From positions 1 to 64,000 of the forward strand of contig VXAU01004944.1 in assembly GCA_013399695.1 (NCBI GenBank): a DNA stretch of 64,000 bases, written 5' to 3'. Made by a program: the position numbers and the translations under genes. The notes beneath the pieces were generated by a model. The model worked only from the letters and a program-made list of their open reading frames with translations. It made no database searches and had not been told where the DNA came from. This document shows, in pieces, positions 48,452 through 58,290 of this stretch; within the stretch, counting starts at the first letter, position 1, and every line of letters starts with the position of its first letter. This DNA comes from Formicarius rufipectus (lineage: Eukaryota > Chordata > Aves > Passeriformes > Formicariidae).

Positions 48452-50547
48452 CTTTTTAAGTAAAAGAAGAATGTGGTTGTATTTCTCTCTTCATATCTCC
48501 AAAGCAAAACTTAAAACTGTTTCAAGTGAGATTTGAAAGTAGGAGTAAACAAAGATGAATATCGTAGATCAACTTAAAAAAATATTGGAAAGGGTATTTT
48601 CTTAATCACCAGAGTTATAAAATTATTTTTCTTAACTTCTCTATCCTCAAAACCAGTTTGAAGAACGTGCCCAACAGTAAGATTTGAGGTTTGACATTTC
48701 AGGAGGATTGGTTCCTTTGCAAAGGAGATAGTGTAGGGTAGGGAGGTTAACAATCTCATTTACTATAACTAATTCCAATCTTATGTTGGCTTCATCTGAC
48801 TTTCTTTTGCTAAAGCACAAACAAACAGTCAAATCAAATTGGGTCTTTAAGAAGGAAATTGCTAAAATAATCCATACTAATACAACAAGAGAACATGCAA
48901 AACAAACTATTTCATTCCTACAATTTCATGAAAAAATGACAGCTGTTTCTAAAGCACTGCGGTTTTAAGTGTATTTGATTAAAATATCTTGCTTGCAATA
49001 CCAAGCACTGTAAGCTTCTTAAACATATATCGCTTCAATAGGATGCTTTCATTGGGTTCTTTAGTTTTTGTTTTTAATTTTAGAATGGAAAAACCTCTTT
49101 AAAAATCAAACATTTGTTTGTAAGTCTTCTGGCCATAAACCCATATTAGGAGTAGTCTGTTTCTGCTATGAGGAAGAAAAAGTATGAGTGATATACATTA
49201 AATGATAGAATACAAAGTTTGGTGAGGCTGAAAATGTGAACCAGGCTTTTTGCAGTAAAATGTAGCAAATTCAATAAATATAACCATGTTACATTAAAAA
49301 CAGAAACCTAAAATTTCCTGTATTGTGATAAATCTTCCCTAACATCCATTTCAGAATTTGCATAAAATGTCTACAATTCTTTTTGATATAAGGCATCTAC
49401 AGCTATCTGAATTGGTCACAGTGCTGACTTCTTTTTAACAACAGAAAATACAGATAAGTTTCTCACTTTTATACACACTGTTTTAAGGAATGTACCTTCC
49501 CTACATCAACAGCAACACCTTTGACTCTTTGTCTTGACAGGTGTAATAAGAGGTTTGAGAAAATAGCAGTGTAATCCTATCTGAATTAAGACATTCTGGG
49601 ACTAGTGAAAATGCAAAGCTATAGATTCACAACAGAAAGTTTCCCCTGGAACAGAAAAGTGACTCAAATTCAATATATTCCAATAGAATTCTCCCTTGAA
49701 ATTAACCTTGATCAGAGAAAGACAGATTTAACAAAAGATAATCAGTTTGGTTTTGATTATATTTTAAACCACAGTATTTCTGTTTATAGTACTACCTGAA
49801 AGCCCTAATAAATTTAGAAAGATTTCCTTCATCTCCTTCTAGAAAAACAATCAGTAACAAGAGGATGTTTTTCATACAGCAAGCTTTTTTAAAGTTGCCC
49901 TTCCTGAAAATCATGTAGGAATGCTTTGAGTCTAAAATACAGTTCCATTCATAAAACCCACTTAATTAAAATATGTAACTTGATTCTCTATAACAGCACT
50001 AAATTTGCACAGAAATTATTAAGATACCTTCTAATTACTACCTATTTCCAAGCACTCCAATCCAACTTGGAGTATGAAAAATCATATTCACTGTCTACAG
50101 AGAAAATCAAAACTACATGTTAGAAAACATGGCTTATATTAGATACAAATTACAGATAATTACCAGAAGAAAGCACGAAGAGCACTGAAATCAAATATTT
50201 CTGATAGGTGGTTGTTGCTGAGTAAGTGGAGTCATGCATAACAGTGAAAAAGACCTTGAAAAGAGGACTGTGAACAGCAATCTGTCAAATCTGCTGTGTT
50301 AGCCTTCTCTAGTTTATTTCTCTTCAATTAGCCAACAGTTCTCCACTTGGAACATTTTTTGAAAGAAATTTCTATGATTAGGAGAGAAAGATGCCATTGT
50401 TACCTTCACATGATCAGCACTCTACTCTGGAAAGTGGACACATGATCAACCCTTTAAACGTACAGGTGGTTTCCTAACTGTTTCAAGCACTAAAGGAAGC
50501 TTGAAACTGTAATCAGAACTGCATCCTAGCTGGTTCAGGCTGCATAC
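48452..50547 (-). other. PPFIA2: PPFIA2 intron
   Basis: 2.1 kb, AT-rich; no recognised repeat or frame-compatible exon. A splice-like 23-nt segment near 50402-50430 would introduce a stop and was rejected. Confidence 0.7.
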
Positions 50548-50768
50548 CTGATTTCCTTATTGATTGCATCTAGCTGCTCCTGAAGCATCATGGCCAGAGT
50601 CTGGGCGTCGGAATGGCCACTTGGTGACAGCAGGTCCATGGAGCTGAAAAGCGTTTCTCTGTCATCATCATCAATGTCAGACATCTCAGTGTCACTTTCA
50701 AATGGATGACTGCTCAAAACACCGATCTGCTGGGTCCTGTTCCACTCGTGATCTCCAAGGGATTTTAC
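50548..50768 (-). CDS. PPFIA2: PPFIA2 exon (VKSLGDHEWNR...SDIDDDDRE...)
   Basis: This 221-nt exon encodes VKSLGDHEWNRTQQIGVLSS, HPFESDTEMSDIDDDDRETL, FSSMDLLSPSGHSDAQTLAM, MLQEQLDAINKEI. It comprises an acidic SDIDDDD cluster and a short coiled-coil segment (AMMLQEQLDAINKEIR). It starts in phase 0 after TTCTCAG and ends in phase 2 at GTATGC. The nearest in-frame Met inside the exon is not a start. Confidence 0.96.
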
Positions 50769-51140
50769 CTGAGAAGGATTTAGTATGTGTATGACTTATG
50801 TCAGGTAAAACAACTGCTAAGTCAAACTTCTAAAAAACGAGAAAGGAAAGTAACTAGCATTTAAAAATACTTATTCAGTTATTAACTGTCTATTAATGCT
50901 TGCAGTATTACTGCAAATGACAAAGAATTTTTGTACAACTGCAAATGGTGTATATGAGTACTACCAGGAAAATGCACACAAAATGACACCCAGAAAAGAC
51001 AGATAGTCAAGTATGGCGGGTTGTTTTTTCTGCTGTTGTTTTGTTCTGGAGAAAAAAACCAAAACACCCAAACTGTAAGCTTAACAATCTGAAATACATT
51101 CTCTTATCAGGGAATATATGAAAAGGGACTGGGGACTAAC

Positions 51141-51276
51141 CTTTGGTTCATCTCTGCGTACTCCCATCCGGCCTCTCCTAGGTCGCCTTATCACTTTAGT
51201 TGACCGATAGTCAGACTGGCTATCAACTAGTGAGCCCACCGAGTATCTCAGCTCTGCTGATGTGTCAAGGTGAGGC
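51141..51276 (-). CDS. PPFIA2: PPFIA2 exon (PHLDTSAELRYSVGSLVDSQ...)
   Basis: This 136-nt exon encodes PHLDTSAELRYSVGSLVDSQ, SDYRSTKVIRRPRRGRMGVR and RDEPK. The IRRPRRGRMGVRRDEPK basic segment is a family signature. The first G completes an Arg codon; it ends in phase 0 at GTTAGT. The 372-bp intron that follows (50769-51140) is unremarkable. Confidence 0.95.
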
Positions 51277-53646
51277 CTACAAACAAAATCACATGAGTGG
51301 ACTGAGAGAGTAATAGAATAACAACAAAAACAATACAATGACCTTCACTAACACAGATTATTGGTTTAAACAAATTATTAAGTATCATATAATAAATGAG
51401 AAAACCACATCACAAAATATAATTTAGAAATGAAAACTTGAAATCATATTATGAGAAAACTAAGGAAGAAAATTCTTTTTTTTTTCAAAATGAAAGATGT
51501 GCATAGAAAAACTCACCACCCAAAACTCTAACAAGAAAAAAAGATGATTTTTGGATAATTAGAACTGATGGATGAATGTACTATCCTGTATATTTTCTTT
51601 CCATTATTCTCCTGAATAAATATGCCTGAGGTTAGAGTAGGCATGTTACATGTACATGAGTGAGCATATCGATAATGCTTTCCTGTCATAAGTCTGTACT
51701 CTACATTATGAAAATATCAGTGAGCTGCCCTGTGATATTTAACATTGGTTAGGAACTATTAATCTTTATTTGGTGACACTTTTCAGAGTTTTAACCCCCA
51801 ATTTTTCCTATAGTACTTGTAGATCTTGGGATATCTTGGTCAGGCACATATTGGATACCTTCAGCATATATTTTCTTGGCTGCAAACAATTGTCCCTGGC
51901 CTTTTATGTCCCTGGTCAAACAGCAGCAGCAAAAGTTCCGTGCATGGTGAAACAGAAGCATCCTAAGCATGGACCATGTAACCAAGTCAGAAGAGCAAAG
52001 GCTCCATGCACTATCAGAGCATTCAACCACAGAATTAAAGACCTGAACAATTTCTGTTTCTTAATACATCAGCAATCTTCACATAAAAATATATATGAAG
52101 AGCATGACCATAGTAAAAAAAAATAAATCAAATGTAACAAAAAAACACCCATAGGGCAGTGTCTGGTTTTACCTTCTGTGTACAGTAATTGCCTCAATAG
52201 GATTTTGTTCTGGTAACTGATAATATTTGGTACTTGTGGAGCAAGTTGGCAGAACAAAAGAAACAGTCCAGGTTCCAGCCTCTGGCTGCAGAAATTTATC
52301 TGCTGACCAGCTTCATTATTTTGCTAAAAGCACAATCTCCTGCCAAGGCAGAACTGAATATGGGCTGAGAACAAGAAGCATTTAATGCTGATAGGTTCTT
52401 ATGTCCGAGAGGACTGGTAGCTTTATGGGGTGAGGTTACAAAAGGGAAAGTATATTGTTTAGTGGAACCTGTTGAATTCCCAAGACATTTAAAAGTTTAT
52501 CAAGTTCAAATAGCCCTTTGACATGGGCAAATTAGCTCATGTTTACAGAGCACAAGCTAATGATACTGATCTACCCACCAAGAAGGGCTGTTCTTCACCA
52601 AGGACTGCTGTTCCAAAACCAAATCTGCTGTTTGCCACAGCAGTTCAATAGCCTGTGTCTCGGCAAGCACTCTCAAAAAAGTGTTGTGTGTGCCTGTAGT
52701 CACATTCCCCAAAGGAACAAAAAAAATCGAACCAGTACAAGTATCTCATTCTGAATTTCATTGATTTACACTGCCCCTTTTATAGAAAAAACAGTATTCC
52801 AAAAGACATTAAAAGGTTGAAGGAGAAACCATATCCAGGTACTAGTAAGATGTCTGAGGACAATTGGCAGGCAATAACTGATGAAAGAAAAAAAATCTAT
52901 GGAACAATGAAAACTTCAGATGATTACATTGCTCCCAATTTAGCCTTAGTCCACGAGCTTTGGCAGGCAAGTTTGCTCAGGTTTTAAAAGTTAACATGCT
53001 GCCTGTTATGAAAACAGCACATGGCATACAATTATCAATGAAGTAAAAATTTTATCTCAAAGGATACTTTTAAGCAAGGACTTCCTAGAATGACAAATTC
53101 ATTTCAGCTGTTAGTGGTTACTTTTATGGCATTTGTTTCACTGTTGTTTCTCTATTGATTTTATGCCAAAAAGAGGCATAACGTTTAATGTCCTGTTACA
53201 TTATTTTCAGATCTCTCTGAATATTGCCTGGATCTTTAGCTGAAGTTCTGTGGCCTTTCACTACACATTAAACACAGTTGAGTTGTGTCTTGCTAATTAA
53301 AAAAAAAAATCATAAATATTCTGATAAATGTCAGCATTAAAGATGATAGTTTCAAATTTATTTTTAAGGTCTGGGCAAAAAGTTTGGTATTTGGATGTAC
53401 TTTTCAAAACATTTCATAATTTAAAAGCCTTTCTTTAATCTCAGTAATGTTTCAGCGTATACTCACTGATATAAGGCCCCATTCACCTATGAAAAAAGTG
53501 AAACGCAACAGAAATAATAATTGCACAGATTTTTACATTTTTAAAGAAATACTTACATGTGGTTTGAACACATTCCTGTTGCAAAAGCTTGACACCTACA
53601 TTCTATTTCAAGTCAAAGTGGGGAAACTTTTGACATCAAATATTAC
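51277..53646 (-). other. PPFIA2: PPFIA2 intron with candidate cassette exon
   Basis: 2.4 kb. It contains the 60-nt cassette candidate at 52173-52232. Other splice-like segments (around 51509-51519 and 53558-53576) do not preserve the frame and were rejected. No transposon was recognised. Confidence 0.65.
52173..52232 (-). CDS. PPFIA2: candidate 60-nt cassette exon of PPFIA2
   Basis: Between two certain exons that join in phase 2, a 60-nt segment has a strong acceptor (CTGTTTCTTTTGTTCTGCC...CCACAAG) and an AGAAG/GTAAAA donor. It begins with one base and ends with two, exactly the phase needed, and stays open. It would insert 20 residues, replacing the junction Arg with a stretch beginning STKYYQLPE and ending EAITVHRR, between SLIEPTLS and PHLDTS. 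I do not know this peptide from published liprin-alpha sequences. No transcript evidence is available here. Confidence 0.5.
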
Positions 53647-53738
53647 CTTGACAAGGTGGGTTCGATTAAAGAACCAGCCCTCAACTTCATTTGATCCAGT
53701 TCAGATCTTAGTTTTTCAATTTCTTCAGCAAGTCTTTC
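53647..53738 (-). CDS. PPFIA2: PPFIA2 exon, coiled coil end (ERLAEEIEKLRSELDQ...)
   Basis: This 92-nt exon encodes ERLAEEIEKLRSELDQMKLR then AGSLIEPTLS. It contains the last heptads of the long coiled coil and the conserved GSLIEPT exit. It starts in phase 0 after ATTTCCAG and ends in phase 2 at GTAATA. Confidence 0.95.
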
Positions 53739-55150
53739 CTGGAAATAAGAATAGTAAGATTTACTTGTGATATAAAATACATTTCCTTTATGAGACATTG
53801 CTCCCATGAAGCTAAACAAATAAGAAAAGATACACTGGTCATAACACTGTGTATAATAAGAAAAGGCAGCTCATTTGAGTCTCGTTACCACTAATAAGAT
53901 GTACATGTTAAGAGGAGGTTATATAGCACTCTACTGTTTTACCACTAGCTGGAAGTGTTGGCAGAACAAATTTGTCCTTGGAATTTCTTTTTTACCTCTT
54001 ATAAAAGTCAGGGTGAGGAAAAGAAGAACCAGTACTGATTTGTGCACTGTGCCAGGCATAGTTCAGCCTGTGACATGCCATTTGCCCTTTAGAGACTAAG
54101 AGTTGGACTATGATCTCCAAGATCATCTTTTGCAGCCTAAATGATTTTATGAGACTGTGAGATTGCATACTGGCCTTTTTATTTACTGACAGAGACTCAG
54201 ACTTAGGTTCAACTATATTTTAGGTGATTTGTTGAACTGCAGCTATACAACTCTGTTGTCGAGTTGATGGAACTCTAGTATGAGCTGCTGGTGAAAAATG
54301 AGTGTGCCACAAAAATAGGATTTTTGAAACTTACTAAAAAAAAATTACTATTTACATCTACTACTAGGCAAAACAGCACTGTTCTCAAATTGTACAAATA
54401 ATTATCATCTACTAATAAAGTGAAATCAAATAATTTCACAGGTTACGTAAACAAAAATAATAATTTTTGAATGCCTTGACAGTCTTGATTTTGGATGCCA
54501 TAATTATATTACTATAAAATGGAGCTATATTTTTAAAATTCTATACAGTTGCTTTTAAATGGATTTGATACATTTCAAAAACACTTCTGTGAAACTGAAT
54601 ACAGACACATTTCTGTATCCTACTGTGCTCAAGGCAAGAATAACTTCAAAACAAAATCCTGGTATGTAGGATTGGGACAAATATTTACAATCAATTTGAC
54701 TGATTCACTATACAGTATTGGAGGCTAATTTGCAATGAATAAAGAAAGGCCACTTCCAGCTATATTTAGTATAATGCTACTGTGCCTGTTATGAAGAATT
54801 GCATCAAATCAAGAAATTACATTCTTCACTATGAAAGTGCAACCAGTTATGCATAATTTCTGTTAAACAAGACTTTTTCAGAATTAAAACTGATAGAGCC
54901 AACATTTTTGAGCCAGTGAAATCAATATGAATTTTGGTATTGACTTCTTGAGGCTAGGATATCAACCATGAGCTTAGCTCAGAACAACTGTTAGAGACCT
55001 TCTAAGGGCACTTATGTCAATTGGGTAATTAAAGGAATTATCACTGATGTCAGGAAGATTTTACATGGTATTTGGATAATTGACCATATAATTATTTCCA
55101 AATAATATACATATTTTGATAAATACAGATAAAATCACATTTTATAGTAC
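53739..55150 (-). other. PPFIA2: PPFIA2 intron
   Basis: 1.4 kb with a CR1 tail at 54095-54162; otherwise AT-rich and unremarkable. Confidence 0.7.
54095..54162 (+). mobile_element. CR1 LINE 3' tail, degraded
   Basis: The sequence runs TTAGAGACTAAGAGTTGGAC, ATGATCTCCAAGATCATC, CAGCCTAAATGATTTTATGA, GACTGTGA. It follows the CR1 terminus (agttggactagatgatc...ccttccaacc...attctatgattctatga) with many changes. Confidence 0.65.
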
Positions 55151-55213
55151 CTTGTCATGTAAGGACTCTTCCAGATTTTTCCTGAAACTTTCTGATTCTT
55201 GAATCAAAACATT
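55151..55213 (-). CDS. PPFIA2: PPFIA2 exon, coiled coil (NVLIQESESFRKNLEESLHDK)
   Basis: This 63-nt exon is in phase 0 at both ends and encodes 21 residues, NVLIQESESFRKNLEESLHD followed by K, with heptad-like hydrophobic spacing. The acceptor is ATTTGTAG and the donor GTACTA. Confidence 0.95.
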
Positions 55214-56135
55214 CTACAAATAAAAAAAAGAAAACCAAATAAGATTTTAGAGATATGCTAATATATCAGATATCACTATATACATGTAGTCTTCCTGTAC
55301 AAGTTTGTAAAGTTCATATATGCTCCACTTTGAAATTCTTTAATGTTTCAGTATTAGTATCTATTAAATTTTAAATGCTGGCAAGAATTCAAGTATGTAG
55401 GACAATGTGTTTCCTAAAACACCAAAACCTTCGCATCTTTGTTAAGCTGAGCAACTGTCTCACTCTTACACAACTATTTCTCCCATCTTCTTCTTTTGGC
55501 AAGCCTATTTCTTGCTCTGTACATCATTTTCAATGATATAAACCAGAGAGGTTCTGAAATACCCTTCTGAAAAACACTGCAAGATTCCACTCAGATCAGA
55601 CTGAATGTGAATTAAGTAGAAGAGAGAAGAATTAAAGAGGGCAAATACAAAGGTCAGGGGCTTTGAATTTTGCAAGACTACTTTGTCTCCCATCTTGGAA
55701 AACCTGTAAATAACCCTTCCTCTCCAAGGGTAGATGCTCTTTCTTCTGTGATGTCAGCACTTTACTCTTCCCAGAGGAAGGGAGGTAAAATGAGCCAGTT
55801 ATATAAGGAATGACAGCACAACTGAAATGTGGTCATTCCTCAGTTCTTTTCCACTTTCTCTCATTGCCCCAAATCCTGTCATGCACTGGCCCTTTACAAG
55901 CTTTTCATCAGACTCTTAGACGATGAAACTGGGTCTCAGAATATTCAGCATATTTGAAGTACTCCTGGAAAGACACTTGAGTACACTCTTGAATTAAGAG
56001 TTGAATGTGTAAGTTAGACCAAATTTGTGGAAATATTTGGTAATAGAAAATCAGCATGATGCCTCCATCCTGATAAAAGCAGAACACACAGGGAAATGCT
56101 TATCAAGATAAATGATACTGCTCTTTGCACTGTAC
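55214..56135 (-). other. PPFIA2: PPFIA2 intron
   Basis: 0.9 kb between two coiled-coil exons. Nothing beyond splice sites was recognised. Confidence 0.7.
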
Positions 56136-56267
56136 CTTTTCTTCAAGCGCTGCCATTCTCTCTTTCAAGTGTAGCTGCAGACGCTCATTGGATTCTGTCA
56201 AAAGTCTGTCTACAGTATCTGATAATCTTTTGTTGTGCTCCTCATTCATTTTTTCCCTTTGCCTTGC
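56136..56267 (-). CDS. PPFIA2: PPFIA2 exon, coiled coil (ARQREKMNEEHNKRLSDTVD...)
   Basis: This 132-nt exon is in phase 0 at both ends and encodes ARQREKMNEEHNKRLSDTVD, RLLTESNERLQLHLKERMAA, LEEK. It is a highly charged helical coiled coil, almost invariant in vertebrate liprin-alphas. The acceptor is ATTAAAG (a weak pyrimidine tract) and the donor GTACAG. The 348-bp intron downstream of exon 56616-56699 (56268-56615) is unremarkable. Confidence 0.96.
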
Positions 56268-56615
56268 CTTTAATGTAGAAGAGACAGATGGGTAGGGTTC
56301 AAAATTAACCAGTACAGACTTGTATCATTAAAAAATAATTTAAAAAATGGTAGCTATAACCATCCAAAAATTCCACTGGAAATGTAATTACAGTTACTGA
56401 TTAATGCACATTCAGTTTTGTAATAACAGAATTCTTTCAACTCTGCAACTAGACATAAACTAGTTTATGAAGACAGTTAAGTGGGAAGATGCTGCCATCA
56501 GTGTTACATATAAAATATTTACCAGTAGGTAGATTTGGGTGCTGAAGTGAATAATGTAACACTACACTGACAAATTAAAAGAAAAGTGCACAGAAGCTGT
56601 CCGCAATACACATAC

Positions 56616-56699
56616 TCTTTGAAGTTCCTGATTCTTCTCTTCAAGTTGAGCTTCTAAGTGTCTCATACGTTCCTCAATGTTTCCATGCCTTTCTTCTGC
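56616..56699 (-). CDS. PPFIA2: PPFIA2 exon, coiled coil (AEERHGNIEERMRHLEAQLE...)
   Basis: This 84-nt exon is in phase 0 at both ends and encodes AEERHGNIEERMRHLEAQLE then EKNQELQR. It is the most upstream exon with canonical liprin-alpha-2 sequence in the window. The exon that precedes it in the full-length protein, ending in the IAALTK region, is not found up to 64000. The acceptor is TTTTTTTTACAG and the donor GTATGT. Confidence 0.96.
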
Positions 56700-57122
56700 C
56701 TGTAAAAAAAATAGAAATACTGTTTCTGTAATTTAAGTGGCTTTGGGATTTCTTTACCTCAGTAAAGTTCAAACAAAACATAAAGCAAGCTACTACTAAC
56801 TGCAAACTTAGTTTTCCAAAAATAAACTTTATTTAAACAGGCAGCTGAACAGCATTGCTTGAAATGTGTCAGCTACAAAGGCCTGTTACATCCAAGCATC
56901 AGCAAAACATTGGAGTTATTTATGAGCAATGAAATCAGCCAAATGTAACATGCAGACTGTGCATGGTTTGAACACAAACCTGCCATCGTAAAATTGTAAG
57001 CTCCTGAAGCACTGAACTGCACGATGGTTGATTATCAATTAAAAAAAAAAAAAGTTAAAGAAAATGAAAACAAATCAGATGGATTCTATTTAGCAATAGA
57101 AAGTAAAGTCCAGTAGGACTAC

Positions 57123-57209
57123 CTTCCTACGTATGGAGATCATTTCTTGTAGTTTAGCTTCCATAACATATTGATAATCATCAGATGAGGTAGAAGAGGT
57201 TGGATCAGA
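57123..57209 (-). CDS. PPFIA2: alternative N-terminal exon of PPFIA2 (contains MEAKLQEMISIRRK)
   Basis: This 87-nt segment has an acceptor with a strong pyrimidine tract (TTGTCCCTCTCCTTTTCCTTG...TTAG) and a GTAGTC donor. It ends in phase 0, so it joins the AEERHGN exon exactly as the canonical upstream exon would. The open frame reads SDPTSSTSSDDYQYV then MEAKLQEMISIRRK. The ATG at 57162-57164 has purine at -3 and G at +4. This is not the sequence that precedes AEERHGN in full-length liprin-alpha-2, so it is best explained as part of an alternative 5' end, or less likely a cassette exon. Confidence 0.6.
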
Positions 57210-58177
57210 CTAACAAGTCAAGGAAAAGGAGAGGGACAAAATTGAAAAATCAGAACTAAAGACACTGACACTGAACAGAACACAGCACAGAATGCTTAAA
57301 AGAAAAGTGTGACTGAAAATTGAATACTTTGAACTGACGGATTTTTACATGGAATAAACTACACTGATATTTGGTGAATAAGATGCAACTGATGTGGAGA
57401 AACTTAAAATAATGGAATGGTAGAAAAAGCTATCAACCTACACATGGAGGTTCAAGGTTAGTGATGGCTGGCTGATGACATATTACTACAGAGTGGATTC
57501 AAAGCAATACTGTCTAATCTAATGTCATTATTTTTATTTTTTTAAAAATTATGGTAAACTGAACACCAGTTCTTTTATAACACTTCTGTAATTTTCTAGG
57601 AATGAAAACAATGCATAAATACTAAAGTAATGGATTGGTCAGTTACACCACTATGCAATGCCATGGTACATTCCCTAATTTCTAGAAAATAGAAAGAATG
57701 TCAAAAGAGATAAGCTCAAGCTTTTGTATTCCATTATAGAATACACTACATAAAGCCCTTTTATCCAAATAAACAATAAAGTTTTTGTCCCTTTCAAAGG
57801 ATCCACCCTGGTGGACCTCTTTGGAAGATCAAGGTCATCAGATTAAAGTAGAACCTATAAATAAAAATTCATTAATAATAATAAGTTTCTACTGAGTATA
57901 GAAGTGGTAATCCAACCAAAGATGCATTACTATTTCTGAGAGAACTTGACCTTAATTAGGTCATTTGTTGCAAAACATGAATATTCATATTATTGTCATA
58001 TAAAACAAGTCTATGCTATCATCCAAAGTTTAAAAAAAGCTCTTAAAGAATGGGAAATGCTATAGATTGCTTTTGTTGCTATAGAAACAGGAACGTGCAT
58101 AAAGGGTACAAACAGTGCTACTGCTGACTGAGTTGTGAGCTCGTGCTTGTCAAATGCTATTTCACTGTCAGATTTAC
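57210..58177 (-). other. PPFIA2: intron between candidate alternative 5' exons
   Basis: 0.97 kb, AT-rich. The interval 56700-57122 just downstream is similar. Nothing else was recognised. Confidence 0.5.
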
Positions 58178-58290
58178 CCTCTCTGTGAGAGCCTGAACTC
58201 CATCTTTAGATGAACCAACTTTAGTATGTACAGAAGAAATACTAATTTTACAACTGTATTTTTTAGTGAGACTATTTTCCATAGTCTGAT
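58178..58290 (-). CDS. PPFIA2: candidate alternative first coding exon of a short PPFIA2 isoform
   Basis: This 113-nt segment lies between an acceptor (CTAATTTTTCTG...TTTACAG) and a donor AGAGAGG/GTAAAT. An ATG at 58280-58282 opens 35 codons, MENSLTKKYSCKISISSVHT then KVGSSKDGVQALTER, ending in phase 0, in frame with SDPTSS of the exon at 57123-57209. A Ser/Thr/Lys-rich N-terminus of 64 residues would then replace the first ~430 residues of liprin-alpha-2. It may instead be an internal exon with the start elsewhere. No transcript evidence is available. Confidence 0.5.

Larger units (their letters stand above)
9290..56699 (-). other. PPFIA2: PPFIA2 (liprin-alpha-2) gene body, canonical exons
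   Basis: Liprin-alpha-2 is a cytoplasmic scaffold of the presynaptic active zone. Its N-terminal coiled coils mediate oligomerisation and binding to RIM and ELKS/CAST, and its three C-terminal SAM domains bind LAR-type receptor tyrosine phosphatases, liprin-beta and CASK. The window holds 21 consecutive coding exons totalling 2490 nt with all phases matching: coiled coil (56699-53647), Ser/Thr-rich linker (51276-40322), SAM1 (24324-20188), CASK-binding linker (18124-18062), SAM2 (15226-14146), SAM3 (12408-12070), and a C-terminal tail ending VRTYSC, known as a PDZ ligand for GRIP. The vertebrate liprin-alpha-2 is about 1250 residues, so roughly the first 430 lie beyond 64000. The 829 residues here are uninterrupted, so this is an active gene rather than a pseudogene. 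Confidence 0.95.

Noticed and set aside
50403..50430. Splice-like 23-nt segment between linker exons
   Set aside because: The acceptor is strong, but inclusion gives an early stop and a frameshift; such decoys show how often splice-like pairs occur by chance here.
53558..53576. 19-nt segment with GTAAGT donor
   Set aside because: It does not preserve the phase between flanking exons and leads quickly to a stop.
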